Origin: Bryobacteraceae bacterium
GTDB lineage: Bacteria; Acidobacteriota; Terriglobia; Bryobacterales; Bryobacteraceae
Reading direction: 5' to 3'
NCBI GenBank assembly: GCA_025056865.1
Contig: JANWVO010000052.1
Span: forward strand, 1-64,000
DNA: 64,000 nucleotides
The position numbers and the translations under genes were made by a program. The notes under the pieces were generated by a model. It was given only the letters and a program-made list of their open reading frames with translations, was not told the DNA's origin and made no database searches. Below, piece by piece: positions 45,227 through 53,466 of this stretch. Numbering within the stretch: position 1 is the stretch's first letter; each line of letters opens with the position of its first letter.

Positions 45227-46546
45227 ATGGCACGCGTCGCGATCGCCGGGGCGGGGCTGGCGGGGATCTCCGCGGCCGCAGCGCTGGCGCAGGCGGGCCA
45301 CGAGGCGGCGCTGCTGGAAGCGCGCCCCGCGCCCGGAGGCCGGGCTTCCTCCATCGCGCTGCCCGGCAGCGGAGAAATCATCGATAATTGCCAGCATATT
45401 CTGCTGAAATGCTGCGTGAATCTGCTGGATCTTTACCGCCGGCTTGGCGTAGAAGGCCTGATTGAATTTCACCGGAAATTCTTCTACGTCGAGCCGGGAG
45501 GAAGGACCAGCGTCTTCGGGGCCGGCCTGCTGCCCGCGCCGCTCCACTTCGCCGGCAGCTTTGCCAGGCTGCGCTTCCTGACCCCCGCCGAGAAGCTCGA
45601 AGCCGCCCGCGGGCTGGCCGCGCTGCTCGGCGAGGCGGGGCGGCGGAAGGATCTGGATTCCCTTCCGATGCAGGCCTGGCTGGAAGAGAAGCGCCAGAGC
45701 CGCCGGGTGGTGGAGCGGTTCTGGGCCCCGGTGCTGGTGAGCGCGATCAACGAGGAGCTGGACCGCATGGCCGCCAGCCACGGCTTCCAGGTGTTCCGCG
45801 TGGCATTCTTTGGCGCGAAGGACGCTTATCAGATGGGCGTGCCGCGCGTGCCCCTGGGCGAGCTGTGCAGCGCGGAGCGGCTGGCGCGCATCCCGGGGCT
45901 GGAGATCCGGCTCCGAACGCGGGTGACCGGCATCGCCTTCGATGAAGGCGGCGGCGTCCGCGCCTTCCTGACGGAGTCCGGCCCGGTCGAGGCCGACGCC
46001 TTCATTTGTGCCCTGCCCTTCCCGGCGCTGCGCGCGCTGCTGCCGGAGGCGGTGCCGGACTGGGACGCGTTCCGCCACTCGCCGATTGCGGGCATCCACC
46101 TCTGGTTCGACCGGCCGATCACGGAGCTGCCCCACGCGGTGCTGCTCGATTCGCCCTACCAATGGCTGTTCAACAAGCGGGAAGGCAGACAGGTGCAACT
46201 GGTGGTGAGCGCGGCGCGGTTCCTGCTGGAGTGGCCGCGAGAGCGGATCCTCCGCGAGGCCGTGGAAGACCTGAAGCGCTACTTCCCTGCCGCCGCCCGC
46301 GCGGAACTGGAACGGGCTCACGTGGTGCGGGAAGTCCGGGCCACGTTTTCGGCTGCGCCGGGCCTGGAAGCGAAGAGGCCGCGCGCGGAGACGCGGTGGC
46401 CGAACCTGTTCCTGGCGGGCGAGTGGACGCAGACCGGCTGGCCTTCCACGATGGAAGGTGCGGTCCGCAGCGGCTACCGCGCCGCCGAAGCCGTCTGCCG
46501 CCTGCTGGGCGAATCCCGGCGGTTCGTGCTGCCTGACATCGCCTGA
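45227..46546 (+). CDS. hpnE: hydroxysqualene dehydroxylase
   Basis: A 439-residue FAD amine-oxidase-fold protein. The FAD motif VAIAGAGLAGISAAAALAQA is at the N-terminus. The HpnE hallmark after it is IIDNCQHILLKCCVNLLDLY, corresponding to DNGQHxxxGCC in the family. The C-terminal FAD motif LFLAGEWTQTGWPSTMEGAV is intact. HpnE reduces hydroxysqualene to squalene, the precursor of hopanoids. HpnC and HpnD are not in the window. It begins directly after the stop of a small membrane-peptide gene. Confidence 0.9.
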   Translation: MARVAIAGAGLAGISAAAALAQAGHEAALLEARPAPGGRASSIALPGSGEIIDNCQHILLKCCVNLLDLYRRLGVEGLIEFHRKFFYVEPGGRTSVFGAGLLPAPLHFAGSFARLRFLTPAEKLEAARGLAALLGEAGRRKDLDSLPMQAWLEEKRQSRRVVERFWAPVLVSAINEELDRMAASHGFQVFRVAFFGAKDAYQMGVPRVPLGELCSAERLARIPGLEIRLRTRVTGIAFDEGGGVRAFLTESGPVEADAFICALPFPALRALLPEAVPDWDAFRHSPIAGIHLWFDRPITELPHAVLLDSPYQWLFNKREGRQVQLVVSAARFLLEWPRERILREAVEDLKRYFPAAARAELERAHVVREVRATFSAAPGLEAKRPRAETRWPNLFLAGEWTQTGWPSTMEGAVRSGYRAAEAVCRLLGESRRFVLPDIA

Positions 46547-46599
46547 GCAGGCGGATGCAGCGGCGCGGCTTTCCGGATGACCTGCCACAGCGGCTGCCC

Positions 46600-46605
46600 T
46601 AGAAT
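46600..46605 (+). promoter_or_regulatory. -10 box for a leaderless transcript of the small exported protein
   Basis: TAGAAT is followed by six bases (ggaggc) and the ATG at 46612. The spacer contains GGAGG, but only one base from the ATG. Confidence 0.45.
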
Positions 46606-46611
46606 GGAGGC

Positions 46612-46989
46612 ATGGGAGCCAGAATCCGGCTGCTGATGCTCGCGATGCTCGTGCTGGCGCCGCTGAAGGCGGATCCGCCGATGACGAACCTGCGCATCGA
46701 GGTCAAGAGCCACACGGGGCGCCCCATCGCGCAGGCCAGCGTCGTGGTAAAGTTCGTGCGTGGCCGCAACTATCTGAAACTGGGCAAGAAAGTCTACACG
46801 AGCTGGCAGACGCGGACCAACCAGGAAGGCGTGGCCAAGATCCCGCCACTGCCGCAGGGGGAGATCCTCGTGCAGGTGATCGCCAAGGGCTATCAGACCT
46901 TCGGCGAGACGTTCGACGTGAACGAGGAAGAGCGGACCATCGAGGTGAAGCTGAACCCGCCGCAGCCGCCGCTGAGCATCTATCAGTAA
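46612..46989 (+). CDS. small exported protein with carboxypeptidase-regulatory-like fold
   Basis: A 125-residue protein with a signal peptide (about 1-20; RIRLLMLAMLVLAPLKA). The mature part looks like one Ig-like/transthyretin-type beta-sandwich of the carboxypeptidase regulatory class: LRIEVKSHTGRPIAQASVVV opens it, NQEGVAKIPPLPQGEILVQV is the middle and GETFDVNEEERTIEVKLNPP closes it. Such domains are common in acidobacterial TonB receptors and adhesins; here it stands alone. It is followed 50 bases later by another exported protein gene of unknown role. Confidence 0.78.
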   Translation: MGARIRLLMLAMLVLAPLKADPPMTNLRIEVKSHTGRPIAQASVVVKFVRGRNYLKLGKKVYTSWQTRTNQEGVAKIPPLPQGEILVQVIAKGYQTFGETFDVNEEERTIEVKLNPPQPPLSIYQ

Positions 46990-47038
46990 GCAGGGCGGAG
47001 GGCTAAACTTCCGCCGCCGCAGCGCCGATGGAGGGAGT

Positions 47039-47971
47039 ATGTGGCGGGCGCTGATTTTGCTGACCATCGCGGCGGGGCTGCAAGCCCAGCAGCAGGAATC
47101 CCGCACGTACGTCTACGACGCCAACGGGCGCCGCGTGGAATGGAGCGCGACGGCGCGCGGGCAGGGCTTTCAGTCGGAGACGATCCGCGACATCAACGGC
47201 CGGCAGGTGCCGGTGGAGCGGACTGAAGAGCGCGTCCTGCGGAAAGAGGCGGGACTCCAGGTGGTGGAAAGGCTCGTGAAACGCTACACGCCCGACGGCT
47301 CGCCCCTGCCTCCCGAAAAAGTGGTCATTGAGACGCGGACACGGCCGGACGGCTCGACGGAAGAGACCGCCCTGATCTACCGCGGAGATCTGAACGGCAA
47401 CCTCCGCCCTGCCGAGAGGATCCGCACCGAGACGCGGAAGAGCGGCGACACGGCTGTGAGCGAGACGAAGGTGGAGCGGGCTGGCCTGAGCGGAGGGTTT
47501 TCGCTGGTGGAAAAGCGGACGGCGACGGAAGTCGTGCGCGCATCCGACCGCAGCAGCGAGCGCGAGGAGCTGGTCTACGTGCCGGACACCAACGGACGGC
47601 TTGTGGCCGCGCAGAAGAAGGTTGTCCGCTCGCGGGAGCGCGACGGGACGCTCGAGCAGCAGACGGACGAGTACGAGGCGGCCACGACGGGCGCGCTGCG
47701 GCTGAGCCGGCAGTTGATGAGCGTGACGCGCCGCAACCCGGATGGCACCGAGAACACGGTGGTCGACGTCTACGGCGTCAACGCGCCTGGCCGGGCCATC
47801 GAACCCGGAGCCGGCCCCCGGCTGCGGGAACGCCAGATCTACACATCGCGGCAGAGCCCGGACGGCAGCGTCGTCACGGTCTTCGCCGTGCAACGTCCTT
47901 CGCTGAACAGCACTCGCGAACTGGGGCCGCCGGAAAGGGTCAGCGAGACGGTAACCCGCATCCAGAACTGA
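47039..47971 (+). CDS. exported protein with degenerate repeats, unknown function
   Basis: A 310-residue protein with a short signal peptide (MWRALILLTIAAGLQA). The mature chain is charged, rich in Arg, Glu and Thr, with no cysteine. It is built from degenerate units that begin with motifs such as YVYDANGRRVEW, RYTPDGSPLPPEK, IYRGDLNGNLRPAE and VYVPDTNGRLVAAQ and end in ERT/ETR-type beta strands. The D-x-NGR turns recall YD/RHS repeats but lack the conserved spacing. GGAGGGAG just before the ATG is a strong ribosome site; TAAACT at 47004-47009 is a possible -10 box. No family recognised. Confidence 0.72.
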   Translation: MWRALILLTIAAGLQAQQQESRTYVYDANGRRVEWSATARGQGFQSETIRDINGRQVPVERTEERVLRKEAGLQVVERLVKRYTPDGSPLPPEKVVIETRTRPDGSTEETALIYRGDLNGNLRPAERIRTETRKSGDTAVSETKVERAGLSGGFSLVEKRTATEVVRASDRSSEREELVYVPDTNGRLVAAQKKVVRSRERDGTLEQQTDEYEAATTGALRLSRQLMSVTRRNPDGTENTVVDVYGVNAPGRAIEPGAGPRLRERQIYTSRQSPDGSVVTVFAVQRPSLNSTRELGPPERVSETVTRIQN

Positions 47972-48047
47972 GCTGGCGGCGCTGCGCAACGGCGCCAGGA
48001 GGCCTATCCGGAGTCGCCGGGTTCCAGCAGGCGGGGCCTCTGCGGTC

Positions 48048-48230
48048 TCAGCGGTGGCCCAGGTACATCAGCCAGCCGAGGCCGAATACCGTCACGGCGA
48101 ACCAGCCCAGCGAGCGCATTCCGTAGCGGAAGCGCTCCTCGTCGGTCTTCTTGGTGACCACGGCCAGCACGGCGGAGATGAAGATGGCCAGGATGAGCGT
48201 CGCCTCAAAGTGCGTGAGCGTCATTTTCAT
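48048..48230 (-). CDS. 60-residue membrane protein
   Basis: A small protein with two predicted membrane spans: about 9-25 (EATLILAIFISAVLAVV) and 41-57 (GWFAVTVFGLGWLMYLG). A charged loop between them contains KKTDEERFRYGM. It starts three bases after the stop of the DUF6677-like gene and is the last gene of that minus-strand run. No family recognised; pairing with the upstream membrane protein suggests a small accessory subunit (inference). Confidence 0.65.
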   Translation of the reverse strand: MKMTLTHFEATLILAIFISAVLAVVTKKTDEERFRYGMRSLGWFAVTVFGLGWLMYLGHR

Positions 48231-48233
48231 GAG

Positions 48234-48653
48234 TCAGTCTTTCCTCCCCGAGGCGATCTCGAACGCATCGACCATGGCCAGAATGTTGAACAGGCCCGCG
48301 ATGACCATGAATTTCGTTCCGTAATCAACCGAGTGCCCGGCGACGTCCGGCGCGTTGTATCCGAAGATGCGCGCCAGAATGTAGAGCAGCCCGGTGGCGC
48401 GGTCGGCGATGGCGCCGCCGACGTAAATGATGGTGGTCAGCAGGTCGCCCGTCATCGGCTCGAACAGGTAGCCGCGCATCAGCAGGCCCAGCAGGAACAG
48501 GATGGTGGTGCACCCGCCCAGGATCGCCCCCCGGTAGTACCGCTTCAGGTAGAAATGACCGCCGCCAGGCACCAGCCATGCGATTACCACAGGCGGCAGC
48601 CACTGCTTCGCCGGCGGCAGCGGCGGCAGTGGCGCTGTCAGCTTCTCACTCAT
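48234..48653 (-). CDS. small polytopic membrane protein (DUF6677-like)
   Basis: A 139-residue membrane protein. After a Pro-rich N-terminus (LTAPLPPLPPAKQWLPP) come about four hydrophobic segments. The first contains AWLVPGGGHFYLKRYYRGA, like the conserved start of an acidobacterial DUF family with WLxPGxGHxYLGxxxRG. The family function is unknown. The ATG at 48653 is chosen because the upstream extension has no hydrophobic or conserved content. It lies eight bases after the nucleoside hydrolase stop. Confidence 0.72.
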   Translation of the reverse strand: MSEKLTAPLPPLPPAKQWLPPVVIAWLVPGGGHFYLKRYYRGAILGGCTTILFLLGLLMRGYLFEPMTGDLLTTIIYVGGAIADRATGLLYILARIFGYNAPDVAGHSVDYGTKFMVIAGLFNILAMVDAFEIASGRKD

Positions 48654-48661
48654 GACATTTC

Positions 48662-49615
48662 CTAGTGTCGCATGGCGTCCCGCGCCGGTTGCGAAGCCAG
48701 CCAGACCATCGCCTCGAGCGCTCTGGCGCGCTGCAAATCGTCCACTATGAGGTGCCGGTGCCGGCCGGCGGGATCGGGCTCGAACCGCGTCATGCCGCGT
48801 TCGTCGATCCGCACCCATCCGGGGCCGGACACTGTGAAGTAGCCGTCGGTGGGGCGTGCCGCATACAGGACCGCCGTCAGGTCCCACGTTTCGCGGTCGT
48901 AAGGGAATTTCATGTAGAGCCTGTAGCCATCGACGACCGGATGGCGCGGCGTCCAGGCGAAATCGCGCTCGATCGAGCGGGCCGGATACCGGATGGTCTT
49001 ACCCACTTCAAACCCGCTCCAGACGATCGGGCCGGGCCACTCGGCGGCCAGCTTCCGCGCCGACGGGATGTCCTCCTTCACGTTGTATTCGGGGCCGCCG
49101 CCGGTGAAATCGCCCGCCATCACCGACAGCAGCTTCACCTTCCGCGAGGCCAGTTCCCTGCCCCCGGGCGCATCGAGCAGGCGCGCCAGATTCGTGGAGA
49201 AGCCCACCTGCACGAGCACGACGCTGCCGTCCGCCTCTTCGGCTAATACGCGGCGCAGCAGGCCCACCGCTTCGGGGAAGTCCGTGTCGTGCGGCCAGCC
49301 TCCCTGCTCGATGGCGCGGCGCACGTAGTTGCCTTCCTCCCTCGTCACGCCCTCGCGCACCAGCCCGACGGGAATGTCCCCGCGTCCGTAGAAGCGGTTC
49401 ACCGCGCTCACATAGCGCGCAGCCCAGGGGTTGTCTTTGGTGACGGTCACCGCGAGCAGCCGGATTTCGCCGCGCGCATCGAGGGCATGCAGCATGGCCA
49501 GTGCGAGGGCGTCGTCGATGTCGTTGCCCATGTCGGTGTCGTAGATGACCGGCACGGGCGGGGCGGCCAGCGCCGCCAGCGTACAGAACAGAACGACGGC
49601 AAATTGTTTCTTCAT
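48662..49615 (-). CDS. exported nucleoside hydrolase-like protein
   Basis: A 317-residue protein of the inosine-uridine nucleoside hydrolase family. The calcium-binding signature VIYDTDMGNDIDDALALAML contains D26, D28 and D32-D35 in the DTDxGxDxDD pattern with Asn inserted at position 31. VGFSTNLARLLDAPGG is the second conserved block. A signal peptide (KKQFAVVLFCTLAALAAPP) precedes it, so it acts outside the cytoplasm and may scavenge ribosides. The catalytic HxxxD-type region near the C-terminus is weak, so the substrate is uncertain. Its ATG overlaps the truA stop (ATGA). Confidence 0.87.
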   Translation of the reverse strand: MKKQFAVVLFCTLAALAAPPVPVIYDTDMGNDIDDALALAMLHALDARGEIRLLAVTVTKDNPWAARYVSAVNRFYGRGDIPVGLVREGVTREEGNYVRRAIEQGGWPHDTDFPEAVGLLRRVLAEEADGSVVLVQVGFSTNLARLLDAPGGRELASRKVKLLSVMAGDFTGGGPEYNVKEDIPSARKLAAEWPGPIVWSGFEVGKTIRYPARSIERDFAWTPRHPVVDGYRLYMKFPYDRETWDLTAVLYAARPTDGYFTVSGPGWVRIDERGMTRFEPDPAGRHRHLIVDDLQRARALEAMVWLASQPARDAMRH

Positions 49616-50361
49616 GGCCCGTACTCCACTTTCACGAGGCACAGCCCGCTGGCCGGCATCGCCGGGCCCGCCTTGCCCGGAAAGCCCGGCGCAAGCCGCG
49701 CCTCCACGTCCTCCCGCGCGAGGTTTCCCTTGCCCGCCTCGACGAGCGTCCCCACCATCATCCGCACCATGTGCTTCAGGAACCCGCTGCCGCGCACGCG
49801 GTAGACGAGCTCGGCGCCCTCGCGCCACAGGCGCGACTCGAAGATCGTGCGCACCTTCGAGCCGCCCAACGCGTCGCGCTCGTCCGCCGCCGCAAAGGCC
49901 GAAAAGTCGTGTTCGCCTTCGAACAGCGGCGCCAGCCGGATCATCCGCTCCTCGTCAAGCGGATAGGGGAAATGGCAGAGGTAGAGCCGCCGCATCGGCG
50001 GGCAGACCTCCTCGCGCCAGATGCGGTATTCGTAGGTCTTGCTGCGCGCATGATAGCGCGGGTGGAAGTCGGCGGGCGCCTCCTCCACTTCCAGCACCCG
50101 GATCGCGGGCGGCAGCAGCCGGTTCATCGCCTTGCGCAGGTTCGGGCAGGGAATGCGGTTGCGCAGGGAGAACGCCGCCACCTGCCCCGTGGCGTGGACG
50201 CCCGCGTCGGTGCGTCCGCTGCCATGCACCTTCACCGGCCCGCCTTCGATCTCGGAGACCACCTTCTCGAGCCAGCCCTGGATGGTCGGCACGTCCGGCT
50301 GGATCTGCCAGCCGTGGAATTCCGTGCCATCGTAGGCGACGAGGATGCGGATCCGCCGCAT
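49612..50361 (-). CDS. truA: tRNA pseudouridine(38-40) synthase TruA
   Basis: A 249-residue pseudouridine synthase. The N-terminal strand IRILVAYDGTEFHGWQIQP and the catalytic motif GSGRTDAGVHATGQVAAF with D52 are canonical. FLKHMVRMMVGTLVEAGKGN closes the family pattern. It modifies U38-U40 in the anticodon stem-loop. It starts six bases after pyrE and its stop overlaps the nucleoside hydrolase start. Length is normal for bacterial TruA. Confidence 0.96.
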   Translation of the reverse strand: MRRIRILVAYDGTEFHGWQIQPDVPTIQGWLEKVVSEIEGGPVKVHGSGRTDAGVHATGQVAAFSLRNRIPCPNLRKAMNRLLPPAIRVLEVEEAPADFHPRYHARSKTYEYRIWREEVCPPMRRLYLCHFPYPLDEERMIRLAPLFEGEHDFSAFAAADERDALGGSKVRTIFESRLWREGAELVYRVRGSGFLKHMVRMMVGTLVEAGKGNLAREDVEARLAPGFPGKAGPAMPASGLCLVKVEYGP

Positions 50362-50367
50362 GGCGTC

Positions 50368-50946
50368 TCAGGCGGGCCGGGAACCCGGCTTCTCCTGGGG
50401 CAGCCCCTGCGCACACAGGGGGCACTGCTCCGGCGGCCATGCTTCCACGGAGAGCACCGCCAGCGCGCGCCTCGGCACGCCGAGGTCCGCCGAGCCGCCA
50501 CTGCGGTCGATGATCGAGACGGCCGCAACCACCTCTCCGCCGAGCCGGCGGACGAGGTCGGCGACCTCCTTCGAGCTGCCGCCGGTCGTGATAACGTCTT
50601 CAACGATCAGGGCGCGCTCGCCCGGCAGAATGCGGAAGCCGCGGCGCAGCGTCATCTGGCGGTCCGGCCCCCGTTCGGCAAAGATGTGCCGGACGCCGAG
50701 GGCGCGCGCCACTTCGTGGCCGATGATGAGTCCGCCCATGGCCGGGCTGACGACGACATCGGCGGCTTCCTTGACGAGCTCGGCCAGCGCCCGGCCGAGG
50801 GTTTCCGCGTGGCGGGGGTGCTGGAGGACGAGCGCGCACTGAAGGTATTTCGGCGAATGCAGGCCGCTGGATAGCCGGAAGTGGCCTTCCAGAAACGCGC
50901 CTGTCTGCCGGAAAAGATCAAGGACTTCCCTGTCGCTGAGCGGCAT
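50368..50946 (-). CDS. pyrE: orotate phosphoribosyltransferase
   Basis: A type I phosphoribosyltransferase of 192 residues. The PRPP-binding motif ALIVEDVITTGGSSKEVADL and the N-terminal FLEGHFRLSSGLHSPKYLQC are characteristic. FAERGPDRQMTLRRGF contains the catalytic-loop region. It makes OMP in pyrimidine synthesis. Its N-terminus overlaps the last 29 bases of the hybrid kinase gene; a TACACT at 50958-50963, inside that gene, is a possible promoter that would uncouple it. The C-terminal CPLCAQG pair of cysteines may bind a metal, an extra found in some PyrE proteins. Confidence 0.95.
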   Translation of the reverse strand: MPLSDREVLDLFRQTGAFLEGHFRLSSGLHSPKYLQCALVLQHPRHAETLGRALAELVKEAADVVVSPAMGGLIIGHEVARALGVRHIFAERGPDRQMTLRRGFRILPGERALIVEDVITTGGSSKEVADLVRRLGGEVVAAVSIIDRSGGSADLGVPRRALAVLSVEAWPPEQCPLCAQGLPQEKPGSRPA

Positions 50947-53275
50947 CGCTTCGCGTTGAGTGTAACAAAACCGGGTCGGGACCCAACGCCGTCCGGGCGG
51001 GCGTCCCGGCCGTTGGCGAAATCGCGCGCTCGAGAGCCCCGCGCAGTGTCTCGAGAGTGACCGGCTTGGTGATGACCGCGTTCATTCCGGACTCGAGACA
51101 GCGGGCCTGTTCGCTTTCGAGCGCGTGAGCCGTCAGCGCGATGATCGGGGTGCTGGCCGCGCGCCCTCCCATCTGGCGGATGGCCCGGGCCGCCTCGTAG
51201 CCGTCCATCACCGGCATCTGGCAGTCCATGAGGATTGCGTCGAATTCGGCCTGCCTGACGGCCGTGAGCGCTTCTTCGCCAGTGGAGGCGACCGTGACGC
51301 GGCAGCCGAGGCGCTCGAGCATGCGGGAAGAGACGATCTGGTTGACGCGGTTGTCCTCGACAAGAAGGACATGGGCCCGCAGCGGCTCAGTCCGGCCCGG
51401 GCCGGCCTGGCTGGCCTCCGTTTTCGGGGCGGCCTCCGGCAGGGGCACTTCGAACCAGAACAGGCTTCCGAGGCCCGGCTCGCTTTCGCAGCCCATTTCG
51501 CCGCCCATCAGCTCCACAAGCCTGCGGCTGATGGCCAGTCCGAGGCCGGTGCCTTCGGCCGCCCTGCCCGGAGCATTTGACTGGAAATAAGGCTCGAACA
51601 GCCGCGCGAGATCCTCGGGAGGAATGCCGGGGCCGGTATCTCGCACCTCGAACCGGATCCGCGGCGGCGCCGTCCCGGGCCGCGCGGCCAGCTCCACGCG
51701 GCCATGAGCCGTGAATTTCACCGCGTTGCTGAGCAGGTTCCAAAGGACCTGGCGGAGCCGGGTGAGGTCGCCTTCCACCCATGGCGGCAGGCCCTGATCT
51801 TCGATCGACAATTCCAGCCCTTTTTGTTCCGCCACGGGACGGAAGATGCGTTCGCACTCGCCCAGCAGGGCATTCAGATCCAGCGGCTCGCGGGCCAGCG
51901 CCAGCTTGCCGGCCTCGATCTTGGACAGGTCCAGGGTGTCGTTGACCACGGCCAGAAGGTGCTGGCCAGAGTTGAGAATCAGCGCGGCCGACTCCCGCTG
52001 TTCGCGCGACAGACCGCTCTCCATCAGCAGGTGCGTCATCCCGATGATGCCGTTGAGCGGCGTGCGGATCTCGTGGCTGATTTTGGCCAGGAAGCGGCTC
52101 TTGGCCTCGGTGCCTTCCTTCGCGAGCCGCAGCGCGCGGCGAAGCTGCCGGGTGCGCCGCCGCACCTCTCTCCGGACAAGGACATTTTGCCGGTGCAAGT
52201 GCAGGATGAAGAACTGCACGGCGGCAGTGATGAGCAGGCTTGCGGCCAGCAGCAGCCACGCCGGCCATGTCCTGCTGAAGGGGAGCGCGTAGGTTCCGGA
52301 ACAGACCACATGCCAGCGGCGGTCCGCCAGGTGGATGGTCCGCTCCACTGCCGGCGCGCGCAACGTCCTCCAGGAGCCGCCCGGCCCGCCGCCCACCGTC
52401 CGGCCGGCCAGCGGCACGCGTTCATCCCCGTGAATGCCTTCGTCATAGATACGCACTTCGAATCCCGCCCGCGCCGCCGGCAGCATCGCCCCCTCCAGCA
52501 GCGGCTGCACGCCGATGCCGATGGCGGCCAGCCCCAGCACGTCGTCCGGCCCGCCGCCGGCGCGGCGGTAGACAGGTGCGTATACGATCACGCTGGTCTG
52601 CCCGGGCGGATCCTGCGCCAGCTTGAAACCGGCCGTTGCCGCCAGCCGCCCGGACTTGCGCGCCCGCCAGATGGCCATCTGCGTCGCCGACGTGTGGCCC
52701 GAGTCCAGTCCGGCCATCGCGCCGTGCTCTTCCACCGGTTCGATCCACTGAACCACGTGATAGTAGGGACGGCCCGAGGCCGGCTTTCTCCCTCCCGCCG
52801 TGCCCGGCTGCCAGACCCTGTAGGACGGGTCGGCCCGCAACAGCCGCTGTTGCCTTTCGAACTGATCCAGCTCCTTCGCTGGAACCTGGCGGAGCCACTC
52901 GATCAGACGGAGCGAGCGGGCGTGTTTCGAATCCTGAAGCAGCTCCTCGTAGAAGCGCCGGAAGACCTTCCGGTCGACATTCGGATCGTGCTGGATCAGC
53001 GCCTTGAGGGCGAGCGCGAAATGCAGGCTGGCCTCCACCTGGCTCTCGATGGCGGCGATCTGGGTCTGCGCAAGGCGTTGGTGCTCGCGAAGAATCAGGC
53101 CCGCCTCGCGTTCCAGGGCCAGCAGGAACAGAGCGAATCCCAGCGCCGTCCCGGCCAGCGAGCAGCCAAGGACCGTCCATACGATCCGGGAGGGCCAGCG
53201 GAAGCGCAGCCAGCGGGGTGTCCGCCGTTCTTCGCGACCCCCCGCCGATCCCGGCGCGCGACCTTCGATATTCAT
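50918..53275 (-). CDS. hybrid sensor histidine kinase with CHASE-type periplasmic domain and receiver
   Basis: A 785-residue membrane-bound signalling protein. TM1 is about 30-54. A CHASE-like periplasmic sensor spans about 80-270 (RRFYEELLQDSKHARSLRLI, SYRVWQPGT). TM2 is about 335-357, followed by a short coiled coil. The HisKA H-box is FLAKISHEIRTPLNGIIGM (His near 402). The ATPase has LWNLLSNAVKFT, DTGPGIPPEDL and GTGLGLAISRR. The C-terminal receiver (about 635-755) has the acidic pair in LVEDNRVN and the phosphoacceptor Asp in ILMDCQMPVMDG. The output partner is not obvious; the HTH–TM protein upstream is a candidate. Its leader can fold into two alternative hairpins. Confidence 0.95.
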   Translation of the reverse strand: MNIEGRAPGSAGGREERRTPRWLRFRWPSRIVWTVLGCSLAGTALGFALFLLALEREAGLILREHQRLAQTQIAAIESQVEASLHFALALKALIQHDPNVDRKVFRRFYEELLQDSKHARSLRLIEWLRQVPAKELDQFERQQRLLRADPSYRVWQPGTAGGRKPASGRPYYHVVQWIEPVEEHGAMAGLDSGHTSATQMAIWRARKSGRLAATAGFKLAQDPPGQTSVIVYAPVYRRAGGGPDDVLGLAAIGIGVQPLLEGAMLPAARAGFEVRIYDEGIHGDERVPLAGRTVGGGPGGSWRTLRAPAVERTIHLADRRWHVVCSGTYALPFSRTWPAWLLLAASLLITAAVQFFILHLHRQNVLVRREVRRRTRQLRRALRLAKEGTEAKSRFLAKISHEIRTPLNGIIGMTHLLMESGLSREQRESAALILNSGQHLLAVVNDTLDLSKIEAGKLALAREPLDLNALLGECERIFRPVAEQKGLELSIEDQGLPPWVEGDLTRLRQVLWNLLSNAVKFTAHGRVELAARPGTAPPRIRFEVRDTGPGIPPEDLARLFEPYFQSNAPGRAAEGTGLGLAISRRLVELMGGEMGCESEPGLGSLFWFEVPLPEAAPKTEASQAGPGRTEPLRAHVLLVEDNRVNQIVSSRMLERLGCRVTVASTGEEALTAVRQAEFDAILMDCQMPVMDGYEAARAIRQMGGRAASTPIIALTAHALESEQARCLESGMNAVITKPVTLETLRGALERAISPTAGTPARTALGPDPVLLHSTRSDAAQRQGSP

Positions 53276-53279
53276 ACAG

Positions 53280-53322
53280 GGAATCCCCGTCTGGCCAACT
53301 TATCGGCCTGTTGGCCGATTCC
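53280..53322 (-). promoter_or_regulatory. mutually exclusive hairpins in the kinase leader
   Basis: On the minus strand, ATCGGCC-AACA-GGCCGAT (53319-53302) makes a perfect 7-bp tetraloop hairpin. Alternatively GGCCAAC (53316-53310) pairs with GTTGGCC (53299-53293), and the outer GGAATC (53322-53317) pairs with GATTCC (53285-53280). The two folds share bases and cannot coexist. The structure ends four bases before the ATG at 53275, so it could gate translation. Confidence 0.4.
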
Positions 53323-53466
53323 TTCCAGTCTGGCGCATCGGACAGAGTCGCGTCCCGGACGGCGTCCGGCAAAACGAACCCGGCTTCCCTATCGCTAGCC
53401 AGGAGCCGCCCCTTTGCAGCAGAGACCACGGTGCGCCGGGCATCAGGGGCGTGCTGCCATGACCCG

